Below, one piece after another: positions 55,641 to 64,000 of a stretch of DNA of 64,000 bases. Under the pieces are notes generated by a model. That model did no database searches. It saw only the letters and a list, made by a program, of their open reading frames with translations, and was not told the origin of the DNA. The position numbers were made by a program, and so were the translations under genes. The first letter of the stretch is position 1; the number at the start of each line of letters is the position of its first letter. The stretch is from Aralia elata (Eukaryota; Streptophyta; Magnoliopsida; Apiales; Araliaceae): positions 682,001 through 746,000 of the forward strand of contig JAVJAP010000120.1 in NCBI GenBank assembly GCA_034770075.1, read 5' to 3'.

Positions 55641-57206
55641 CTACAAATCTGCAACTAACTGAAGCAGGATGGATAAGGTGGTGGATAAATCTGAAGCATC
55701 AGCATCCCCTGAAATCTGCTGTCCCATCATGTCGATGCGGTCCAACAAGGCAGTGGCTCGGCTGACAGTCCTAGAATGTGCATCTATGACTGTCCTAGCC
55801 TGAAAAACAATGGCATCTCTGTCAGCTATGGCAGCATCTCTGGCCAGAATAGCAGCATCTCTCTCAGCAATGGCGGCATCCCTCTCAGATTCAATAGCAA
55901 TCAAAGACAGTCGGATCCGGCTATGTTCAGTGTCCTGACTAGGGGGAGAATCTGCTGAGATCGAGTGATATATGGCATCATCTGGGCAGGTCACTCCAGA
56001 GTCATCAAAAGTCCCAGTCTGACTCACACCAACCGCATCCGCATCTCCGCGCAACCATTGCACATAAGCGAATGTTTGGAGGGGGAAACTATCATTATAC
56101 TCGGCCAGGATCCTACGAGGCCAAAGATCATATACCCACAGTAGATCTCTCTCTGTCTGGGATGATATAGGGAATCGGTAGTCGGCCGCACCCGTGAAGA
56201 GGTGGAAATCCTGTGTCTGATCAAACTGCCCCATCACCGCCATGGGATGATAAGTCGTCACACCCCTCAAGCCAGCAATGGGAATGAAGTCCAGGTAGGG
56301 CACATGAGTCAAGAAGCTCATAAAGGAGCAATAACCCGAATAAACCAGGAGATGAAAGGGATCCTCGATGACCGACAGAAATGCCGTCCAGGAGGCCGCA
56401 TCAGTACAGCTCACAGGACGAAATGAAAACTGTGTGGTTATGTCATGACTGAAGCAAAACCCTTGGCTGCGGAGGTGGCCGATGGGACTAAGATGACTCA
56501 TGAACCACACATACAACAAAGTCGAGCTCCCTCGGAATACTCTGCCTCGGAAGGACTGACAGTATGAGGCTGACATGTACGTATCCGCCAATATCATGGG
56601 AAGAATGGTGTGATCCTCCTGAAGGGCCCTAACGGCCGCGACCACCCGCATGTCCAAATGATCGGGTCCCGCGGGTAAGTACAGAACTGAGAGGATACAG
56701 GCCATCAAAACGTCTAGCCTCAAAACGCCCCAGCGCTCCTCCGATACAGAAAAATCCCCAGAGAAGTGGCGAAAACTGTTAGGTGAGCCGAATCGGTCAA
56801 TTAAAAAGTGAAGAGGAACCAAGTGATCTGATGTGATCGCCAATAGCATAACCGCCCTCCGCAACCCAGTAAAGGTCAAGAACTGACGGCGCATGGGACC
56901 AGATGTGATCCTGGCACAAGGTCTATCCAAAGGCAAACCGGTGAAGCGACCATACTCCTCGAGGGTGGGGGTCAGCTCTACTGTCCCTAGCCTGAACACT
57001 TGACGAGCAGGGGCCCAATATCTCAAAATACCATCCACAAAGCCCGCTGGCACCTGAAAGGTTAACAAGGACCGAGAGTGTCCCAAAAGACCATCTGCGA
57101 TGACCCTGTCGGCCGGCGATAAACTGTCCAACCAATGGAGGAGGCTGCCAACCGACCCTGTAGGAGGAATGGAATCCAAGCGTACCACGACATCTGAGGA
57201 CGTCAT
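55641..57206 (-). CDS. Antisense gene 2: plant mobile domain / DUF7745-like protein with coiled-coil tail
   Basis: An intact 521-residue frame on the strand opposite to pol. The N-terminal part resembles the plant mobile domain-like family often found in transposons (GTVELTPTLEEYGRFTGLPLD, RRQFLTFTGLRRAVMLLAI, VRALQEDHTILPMILADTY, SSTLLYVWFMSHL); I think DUF7745 is closest, but this is from memory. From about residue 425 it changes to a coiled coil with a repeated RDAAIA heptad, then ARTVIDAHSRTVSRATALLD. No known catalytic motif is visible. Two-member antisense gene sets between pol and the 3' LTR have been described in the Tat lineage. Intactness suggests selection or recent capture. E keeps only its two ends. 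Confidence 0.72.
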   Translation of the reverse strand: MTSSDVVVRLDSIPPTGSVGSLLHWLDSLSPADRVIADGLLGHSRSLLTFQVPAGFVDGILRYWAPARQVFRLGTVELTPTLEEYGRFTGLPLDRPCARITSGPMRRQFLTFTGLRRAVMLLAITSDHLVPLHFLIDRFGSPNSFRHFSGDFSVSEERWGVLRLDVLMACILSVLYLPAGPDHLDMRVVAAVRALQEDHTILPMILADTYMSASYCQSFRGRVFRGSSTLLYVWFMSHLSPIGHLRSQGFCFSHDITTQFSFRPVSCTDAASWTAFLSVIEDPFHLLVYSGYCSFMSFLTHVPYLDFIPIAGLRGVTTYHPMAVMGQFDQTQDFHLFTGAADYRFPISSQTERDLLWVYDLWPRRILAEYNDSFPLQTFAYVQWLRGDADAVGVSQTGTFDDSGVTCPDDAIYHSISADSPPSQDTEHSRIRLSLIAIESERDAAIAERDAAILARDAAIADRDAIVFQARTVIDAHSRTVSRATALLDRIDMMGQQISGDADASDLSTTLSILLQLVADL

Positions 57207-57425
57207 CTGTGAAAGAATAGTATCAAAAAGACTGCACAGGGGTCATTTCTCTATCCATAAATAAGAAAAGCATGCATCATACAGTTAATAGTAAAGCAAA
57301 TGAATTTCATAGAGATAAAAGATAAAGAACTGTGCATAGATAAATAAATGAGTTCAGTACATAGTGCATGAAATGAAAAATAAATCTAAACAGGTACAGG
57401 TACAAAAGCCCTATCCTATCCTGAT
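57207..57425 (-). other. Spacer between the two antisense genes
   Basis: About 220 bp of AT-rich DNA. In E the equivalent follows the tandem array (AGTATCAAAAGACTGTACAGG). It probably holds the promoter or 5' leader of gene 2. No TATA box is certain. Confidence 0.5.
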
Positions 57426-59402
57426 CTAGATAAAGTCAATCTCATCTATGAAGGCGGGATCCTCAAACTGGTCCCCTGGGGTCGCCGAAGTCGAGGGCCC
57501 AAAGTTCATGTCGGGGATGTATGGCCGCGCGGTGGCATCAGATGAGCTCGGCCCCGCATCATAACCCGTACCATCAGGATCATAGGTATAAGCATCCTCT
57601 GGAGTCCGGCCCAGCACCCGAAGATATAGAGATAGCTGGTCCACCTGACGGGTCAGAGTGGCGATCTGCTCGGCATGGGTAGGGCTCCGAACACAGGCTG
57701 CCCAGTCAGTCATCATCACCGAACCGGGGACCATATCCCCGAGGAAGAATGTGGCCCGGGTCTGAGGGCCGATGGTGCGGGGCACCCACCAAGTACGGAA
57801 AGCATCGCTCGTACTGGGACCCGTAGAAAGAATCCGGTCGTCCTTCCCTGCAAGCATGATCTCTGAAGGCTGAGAGTCCAGCGGCCAAGAAGTAGTGATA
57901 GGAAGGGAATGCGGGATGCGGATCTCTCCTGTGACACATCTGAATGCGCGCTCCCCCAGATACATCACCCATCCTCCGATACTCTGCAAAGTGAGGCGAC
58001 GGGTGGAAAGCTCGAACTCCGGGCCAGAAGGGTTCCCATCATCGAACCCCTCAGCCAAATGCTCGGAGAGGTAGGGAATCCAGGCGACATCTGCAGCAGT
58101 GATCAGCTCCAGCTGGATGCGGCAGTGTGCAAAGCTGCCTGATACCGGGACCTCCTCCAAAGTGCTGTGATGCCACCGTCGGCCCCGGGGATAAGTATCA
58201 AGGCCAAGAGTAGTGACAGGCCTCAAGCATGGAAGACGCTCGTAGGCCCAGAACTGCGAACAGAAACAGTAAAAAGCATGAGTCACCGACAGATGCAGAA
58301 AGAAAAGAAATGAATTGACGGGAAATACATTAAGAAACAAGGAAGAAAGGCCTCACCAGCAGGAAGTGATAGAATCCGAGCCAAGCGTCTGTCTGGCCCT
58401 CCGAGCGTAGACGCATGCCATGGAGGAAATAGGCAAAGGTGAATGACCCCCAGTCATAGTCACTGATGCGGTCCACGTCTCTGACCGCTCCTACGACGCT
58501 GAAATGAATGGTGGAGGAGTTGTTCCCCAGAAAACAACCCCTCATGATGGTCAAGAACAGGCGTCGTAGCAGAATGTCCCTGGTGCCCTGATCCGCTGGA
58601 ATGGGCAGCGCGTAGAGACCCCCAACAGCATCGACAGCCAAAGCGCCGGATCAAATGCTACGGGCCTTAAAGACCCGATCCTCAGCACCGAAGCCCAATA
58701 AAGCCCGGACCTCCACAGGAGTGATGTCGAGATCTAGAGGAACGCGGGACCCGGTAAACTCTATGCCCGTAATGTATCTCCAATCCCAGGGAGTCAGCAC
58801 CACCTCACAGTCCAGAAGGTGAAGAGACTGCATCGGGTGGAACCAGCGCTCTGATAAGGCCCTCATGTAACCCCAGGGGCACTGCCGGGGAATGATGGTA
58901 AAGAAGTGACGGAAGCCCCAAGAGTCCACCACTGCCCGGTACTCACTGTGCAGAGCCGTGTAAAGAGAATAGATGTTGAACCAGTTACCCCTCGGCTGAG
59001 TAAACTCGGGCACCTGTGGCAAATCACCGTTGGGTCAGTCCAGATAAAAGGGGGAATTAAGAAGTGAGAGTGCAATCAGAACAGAATTGAATATACCTCA
59101 TTAGCCACGAGAGATGCTGAGGGGTGACGACTGAGATCCCGACCCAATAGGTCAGGTATCTGCACAGATGCGCCAGAAGGAGCAGGATGGGGAGATGGAG
59201 CCGGTGGACGGAAGGATGGCCCCTCTACCGCGACCTCCGGAAGGACAGCCTCCTCAACGTCCGGATGATCAGGACGGATGACAGCCTCCGCCAAGCGATA
59301 AGCCTGACGGGTCCGAGGAGGAACAGGAGCAGGTGCAGCCCTACGGCGGCGAACACCCGAGGTCCGAGACACGGAGGAGCTACTATGAGCATCGGGATCC
59401 AT
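57426..59402 (-). CDS. Antisense gene 1: plant mobile domain-like protein, three exons, one in-frame TGA
   Basis: Exon 1 is 59402-59097 (MDPDAHSSSSVSRTSG, basic and Pro-rich). An 83-bp intron, 59096-59014, has donor GAG|GTATAT and acceptor CCACAG|GTG. Exon 2, 59013-58357, reads VPEFTQPRGNWF, LHLLDCEVVLTPWDWRYITG and LLRRLFLTIMRGCFLGNN; a 103-bp intron, 58356-58254, has donor CTG|GTGAGG and acceptor TTCGCAG|TTC. Exon 3, 58253-57426, starts FWAYERLPCLRP and ends in an acidic tail. Each junction preserves the frame. The blocks match the plant mobile domain (aminotransferase-like) of transposon-related plant proteins. A TGA at 58651-58653 interrupts exon 2 in frame (CGA to TGA is plausible). Introns show that it was acquired as genomic DNA, not copied from spliced RNA. 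The function in the element is unknown. Confidence 0.75.
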
Positions 59403-61080
59403 AGCTGGAACAGAACAGGCAAGGAGGAAGGTAAGTTCCCTTTTGAATTATGTCACGAATATTCTAAATTCCTACCCACATCATATAATTAATGCAACAT
59501 GATGCATGTTTATGGATTGAAAAAAAAAAAAATCGGCAGAATTCCGTTTGTAAAATGGACATCCCAGGCATAAGCCAAACGTGTTTTCAATCAATCCAAG
59601 CCTCAAACAGATCAAAATTGCATTCATATGTGTAGTTACATCATGTAAAGTACATTAATGCATGATTTTCTTGCAGAAAAGGAATAACAGTATGTGGGAC
59701 CATATCATGAGCATAAAATAGGACTCACACAATTGCTACAATAGCATGTATATATGGATAATACATAGCATAGCATTGTAAAGCATACATTTCTATCTCT
59801 AAACATGCAAATAGCCAAATGTATAGCAAAACGTTGACGAAATTGAAAAGTGAACGGTCAAAGTGTTACCTGTAGCGCGTAGAGCGATCCTACCGGAGCG
59901 GTTTTTGCAGAAAAGTTGGAGAAATCGACAAAAGGCCTTTGCAAACGAGAAAAATCTCAAGAATCTATGTGGGGTACGAAGTTGAAAGTGACAGATCTGG
60001 AGGCGGCGAGCCGCTTATGAATCCCGATCTTACCCCTCGGCTGAGTAAACTCGGGCACCTGTGGCAAATCACCGTTGGGTCAGTCCAGATAAAAGGGGGA
60101 ATTAAGAAGTGAGAGTGCAATCAGAACAGAATTGAATATACCTCATTAGCCACGAGAGATGCTGAGGGGTGACGACTGAGATCCCGACCCAATAGGTCAG
60201 GTATCTGCACAGATGCGCTAGAAGGAGCAGGATGGGGAGATGGAGCCGGTGGACGGAAGGATGGCCCCTCTGCCGCGACCTCCGGAAGGACAGCCTCCTC
60301 AACGTCCGGATGATCAGGACGGATGACAGCCTCCGCCAAGCGACGAGCCTGACGGGTCCGAGGAGGAACAGGAGCAGGTGCAGCCCTACGGCGGCGAACA
60401 CCCGAGGTCCGGGACACGGAGGAGCTACTATGAGCATCGGGATCCATAGCTGGAACAGAACAGGCAAGGAGGAAGGTAAGTTCCCTTTTGAATTATGTCA
60501 CGAATATTCTAAATTCCTACCCACATCATATAATTAATGCAACATGATGCATGTTTATGGATTGAAAAAAAAAAAAAAAAAAAATCGGCAGAATTCCGTT
60601 TGTAAAAGGGACATCCCAGGCATAAGCCAAACGTGTTTTCAATCAATCCAAGCCTCAAACAGATCAAAATTGCATTCATATGTGTAGTTACAGCATGTAA
60701 AGTACATTAATGCATGATTTTCTTGCAGAAAAGGAATAACAGTATGTGGGACCATATCATGAGCATAAAATAGGACTTACACAATTGCTACATAGCATGT
60801 ATATATGATAATACATAGCATAGCATTGTAAAGCATACATTTCTATCTCTAAACATGCAAATAGCCAAATGTATAGCAAAACGTTAACGAAATTGAAAAG
60901 TGAACGGTCAAAGTGTTACCTGTAGCGCGTAGAGCGATCCTACCGGAGCGGTTTTTGCAGAAAAGTTGGAGAAATCGACAAAAGGCCTTTGCAAACGAGC
61001 AAAATCTCAAGAATATATGTGGGGTACGAAGTTGAAAGTGACAGATCTGGAGGCGGCGAGCCGCTTATGAATCCCGATCT
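58986..61080. repeat. Tandem duplication of about 1.05 kb in element G
   Basis: 58986-60030 is repeated at 60031-61080; each copy starts TACCCCTCGGCTGAG and ends GAATCCCGATCT. Differences are few: A-run length near 59521/60565, a short indel near 59741/60791 and scattered substitutions. It copies exon 1 and upstream DNA of antisense gene 1. Confidence 0.92.
60121..60447 (-). pseudogene. Duplicated exon 1 of antisense gene 1
   Basis: It encodes MDPDAHSSSSVSRTSG as in the first copy, with a Tyr-to-Arg change (QARRLAEAV) and a few others. Its donor site is kept, but the following exon 2 piece is cut at 60031 after a few codons. It could splice to exon 2 downstream, giving an alternative promoter and first exon. 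Confidence 0.75.
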
Positions 61081-61145
61081 TAGCCGCAGATCTATCTGCG
61101 GCTGGCCGCAGATCAATCTGCGGCTGGCCGCAGATCCATCTGCAG
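61081..61145. repeat. Three hairpin modules shared with the LTR promoter
   Basis: Three 22-bp modules GCCGCAGATCnATCTGCGGCTG follow each other, the last with one change. Each is an inverted repeat. The same module lies next to the TATA box in LTR E and at 45764 in LTR G. Confidence 0.75.
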
Positions 61146-61205
61146 CTGGCCCTGGTGGGTCCCCTTGGCTCCCTTGCAACCGTTTGATGTGTCTAGTGAA
61201 AATGA

Positions 61206-62335
61206 ATTACGAAATGGGTGACCGGCGACGATACCCGGCCCCGACGAGACAATCGACCGGCGACGATAACCGGCGATTACGAGGTGGATGTCCGGCGACG
61301 AAAACCGGCTCCGACAAGATAACCAACCGGCGACGATAACCGGGGGTTACGAAATGGTGACCGGCGACGATACCCGGCCCCGACGAGACAATCGACCGGC
61401 GACGATAACCGGCGATTACGAGGTGGATGTCCAGCGACGAAAACTGGCTCCGACAAGATAACCAACCGGCGACGATAACCGGGGGTTACGAAATGGGTGA
61501 CCGGCGACGATACCCGCCCCCGACGAGACAATCGACCGGCGACGATAACCGGCGATTACGAGGTGGATGTCCGGCGACCAAAACCGGCTCCGACAAGATA
61601 ACCAACCGGCGACGATAACCGGGGGTTACGAAATGGGTGACCGGCGACGATACCCGCCCGGCCCCGACGAGACAATCGACCGGCGACGATAACCGGCGAT
61701 TACGAGGTGGATGTCCGGCGACGAAAACCGGCTCCGACAAGATAACCAACCGGCGACGATAACCGGGGGTTACGAAATGGGTGACCGGCGACGATACCCG
61801 GCCCCGACGAGACAATCGACCGGCGACGATAACCGGCGATTACGAGGTGGATGTCCGGCGACGAAAACTGGCTCCGACAAGATAACCAACCGGCGACGAT
61901 AACCGGGGGTTACGAAATGGGTGACCGGCGACGATACCCGGCCCCGACGAGACAATCGACCGGCGATGATAACCGGCGATTACGAGGTGGATGTCCGGCG
62001 ACGAAAACTGGCTCCGACAAGATAACCAACCGGCGACGATAACCGGGGGTTACGAAATGGGTGACCGGCGACGATACCCGGCCCCGACGAGACAATCGAC
62101 CGGCGACGATAACCGGCGATTACGAGATGGATGTCCGGCGACGAAAACCGGCTCCGACAAGATAACCAACCGGCGACGATAACCGGGGGTTACGAAATGG
62201 GTGACCGGCGACGATACCCGGCCCCGACGAGACAATCGACCGGCGACGATAACCGGCGATTACGAGATGGATGTCCGGCGACGATAACCGGCTCCGACAA
62301 GATAACCAACCGGCGACGATAACCGGGGGTTAAGA
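61206..62335. repeat. Tandem array with 140-bp higher-order units of four 35-bp monomers
   Basis: About eight units of 140 bp; GGGGGTTACGAAATGG recurs every 140 bp, for example at 61481, 61904, 62044 and 62184. Each unit holds four 35-bp monomers that share CCGGCGACGA. It precedes the polypurine tract, as arrays do in Tat-lineage elements such as Retand. Small frames inside are artefacts of the repeat. Confidence 0.92.
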
Positions 62336-62520
62336 GACGATCATCCGCATTGCGTTGATACCCTTTTACGAATATGATTGCATCCATTGCATCATACGTT
62401 GCATCGTAAGGCATATGTGTAGCATCACGTATGTATTGTCATCCATGTGCATTGTCATTCATGCATCGGGTGTTTATTCTTTATCTTGTTCATTTCATTC
62501 ATCATTTCATAAACATGATA
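62336..62520 (+). other. Unique 3' tail of element G
   Basis: The tail matches 31880-32090 of E with repeated CATTCATGCATCG and TGCATCATA motifs. No gene is seen. It may hold polypurine-tract and packaging signals. Confidence 0.55.
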
Positions 62521-62532
62521 AAGAGGGGCAGC
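62521..62532 (+). other. Polypurine tract of element G
   Basis: AAGAGGGGCAGC is identical to that of E and immediately precedes TGTAGACACCC. Confidence 0.85.
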
Positions 62533-62875
62533 TGTAGACACCCAAATTTTGCGTTCCCTGTACTAACCATGACAGGAGGGCAAAATCGTCAATTGAACCG
62601 GCTTGCGGGAGTGAAGGAGTGGGCCCAAGGGCGAGCGCCCGACACCACCGCAGTGATTGGCAATCAAAGTTGATGTGACAATAAGGCCATCCGAGACAGA
62701 CATCCCCGAATGAGGTGGCACGTCTCCCGGTGATTTCCGGACTGCAGAATGCAAGCCCTTCAACGGAAATCAATGGTACGACACGAAAATCGAGACGAGG
62801 TGCGGAAAATGAGAAAATCAGCACAGTCAGCCGCAGATCAATCCGCGGCCAAGGACGGAACTCGAGACGGCACGG
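62533..62875 (+). repeat. 3' LTR of element G, truncated after 343 bp
   Basis: It matches 45372-45714 with several substitutions. Similarity ends after GACGGCACGG, and copia sequence follows. No target duplication can be tested. Confidence 0.92.
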
Positions 62876-64000
62876 AGACTCAGAGTATGGACTTTGGTTT
62901 CACCACCTGAGGGCATTAAGCCTATTGGGTGTAAATAGGTCTTTAAGAGAAAGACTGTAGCGGATGGCAAGGTAGAGACCTATAAGGCCCGACTGGTTGC
63001 AAAAGGTTTCAAACAAAGACAAGGAGTTGACTATGATGAAACCTTCTCACCAGTAGCTATGCTCAAGTCTATTCGGATTTTGCTTGCAATTGCAGCTTAT
63101 TATGACTACGAGATCTGGCAAATGGACGTGAAAACGGCCTTCCTCAATGGAGAGCTTGAGGAAAATGTATATATGATACAGCCAGAGGGTTTTGTTTCAA
63201 CTGTTGGAACAAACCAAGTGTGTAAGCTACAACGATCCATTTATGGGTTGAAGCAAGCTTCTCGAAGATGGAACATCCGTTTTGATGAGATAATCAAAAG
63301 GTTTGATTTTATCAAAAATGAGGATGAACCTTGTGTGTACAAGAAGGTTAGTGGGAGCGCTGTATCATTCCTTGTATTATATGCTGATGATATATTACTG
63401 ATAGGGAATGATGTTCCTATGCTACAGTCGATCAAAATTTGGTTATCTAAACACTTCTCCATGAAGGACTTGGGTGAGGCATCCTATATTTTGGGGATAA
63501 AGATCTATAGAGATAGATCTAAAAGGATGTTGGGCTTGACCCAAGGAAAGTATATTGACTCGATGCTAAAGAAGTTTAGCATGGAAGATTCCAAGAGAGG
63601 TCTCATGCCGATGAGCCATGGAATACATCTCTCCAAGAAACATGCCCCAAAGACACCTGAGGAGAGAGACCATATGAGTAAGATTCCTTATGCTTCCGCA
63701 ATAGGATCTATCATGTACGGTATGATATGTACTAGACCAGATGTCGCTCATGCACTTAGTGTAACAAGCAGATATCAGTCGAATCCAGGAGAAGAGCACT
63801 GGAAGGTAGTGAAAAACATCCTAAAGTACTTGAGAAGAACTAAGGATGTATTTCTTGTCTACGGTGGGTCTGAATTGAAACTAGAGGGCTATACAGACTC
63901 AGGTTTTCAAACGGACCAAGATGACAGTAAATCCGTTTCAGGGTATGTGTTTACCTTAAACGGTGGCGCAGTGAGTTGGAAAAGTTCCAAGCAGCAAACA
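62876..64000 (+). pseudogene. Ty1/copia reverse transcriptase and RNase H, open at the window end
   Basis: One frame runs from 62876 to the window edge with a single TAG at 62936-62938 (the Trp of KWVFKRK). RT blocks are YKARLVAKGFKQRQGVDYDE, FSPVAMLKSIRILLAIAA, QMDVKTAFLNGELEENVYM, SIYGLKQASRRW and the active site YADDILLIGND at about 63380. RNase H starts near 63890 with GYTDSGFQTDQDDSKSVSG. The expected second acidic residue of TDSD is Gly here. Copia order and strand agree with element 2 at 37139, and its gag-integrase class agrees with element 1, so it may be the distal part of copia 2. The lineage within copia is not decided. Confidence 0.87.

Larger units (their letters stand above)
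45372..62875 (+). mobile_element. Tat/Ogre-type Ty3/gypsy element G with antisense genes
   Basis: About 17.5 kb: 5' LTR, Arg-type primer site, gag, protease with G-patch, intron, RT, degenerate RNase H, a second RNase H, integrase, two antisense genes, a 1.05-kb duplication, a 35/140-bp tandem array, polypurine tract, and the first 343 bp of the 3' LTR. The pol intron, dual RNase H and 3' tandem array are marks of the Tat lineage (Ogre, Retand). The two LTR starts differ at several positions in about 340 bp, so G is older than E. A deletion junction cuts the 3' LTR at 62875. Confidence 0.92.

Noticed and set aside
55641..59402. Antisense frames as an envelope-like gene
   Set aside because: They lack signal peptide and membrane segments, lie on the opposite strand, and resemble plant mobile domain proteins.
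61206..62335. Regular repeats resembling a CRISPR array
   Set aside because: The 35-bp monomers are contiguous variants with no unique spacers, and the context is a plant retrotransposon.
61277..62414. Many 60-100 codon frames on both strands with repeated RRRGCPATKTG or YRRRLVILSEP
   Set aside because: All are translations of the 35/140-bp array.

Overview
The window is repeat-dense nuclear DNA of a flowering plant, probably a eudicot. Almost every base belongs to nested LTR retrotransposons, and I see no ordinary host gene. The plant assignment rests on chromovirus, Tat/Ogre and Ty1/copia polyproteins of plant type, plant mobile domain-like reading frames, and a short piece of plastid inverted-repeat DNA (rpl23, trnI-CAU and ycf2 ends) lodged in one element.

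Layout. 1-273: right end of a Tat/Ogre-type element. 274-16211: Tekay-like chromovirus A (+) with an extra coiled-coil frame, decayed gag-pol with chromodomain, and a 3' LTR split by a solo LTR D (11706-15579, minus strand, target duplication GTACC). 16212-22095: Ty1/copia element (minus) cut by A, with LTR at 20275-22095 and the plastid insert at about 19477-19957. 22096-22735: right end of another Tekay-like LTR (C). 22736-24003 and 34214-37138: two halves of an old antisense Tat/Ogre element F. 24004-34213: a young, internally deleted Tat/Ogre element E with near-identical LTRs and target duplication TGCCT. 37139-40846: a second copy of the copia 5' LTR and leader (+). 40847-45371: Tekay-like LTR and leader B (+). 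45372-62875: large Tat/Ogre element G with gag, protease, a 168-bp pol intron, RT, two RNase H domains, integrase, two antisense genes and a 35/140-bp tandem array; its 3' LTR is cut. 62876-64000: copia RT/RNase H, open to the window edge.

Inferred order of insertion: F is the oldest frame. Tekay C entered F, copia 1 entered C, A entered copia 1, then D and the left-edge Tat/Ogre element entered A. On the right, copia 2 entered F's LTR, B entered copia 2, G entered B, and a large deletion joined G's 3' LTR to copia RT. E entered F late.

By sequence, G is the best candidate for an autonomous element: its pol exon is intact, although gag has a frameshift and a stop precedes protease. E keeps LTRs, primer site, gag and polypurine tract but lacks protease and RT, so it must have moved in trans. 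The most notable signals are: antisense spliced genes inside G; four GC palindromes just after the copia primer site that changed sequence together between two copies; a covarying stem-loop in the Tekay LTRs; and a hairpin module shared by the Tat/Ogre promoter and 3' tail.
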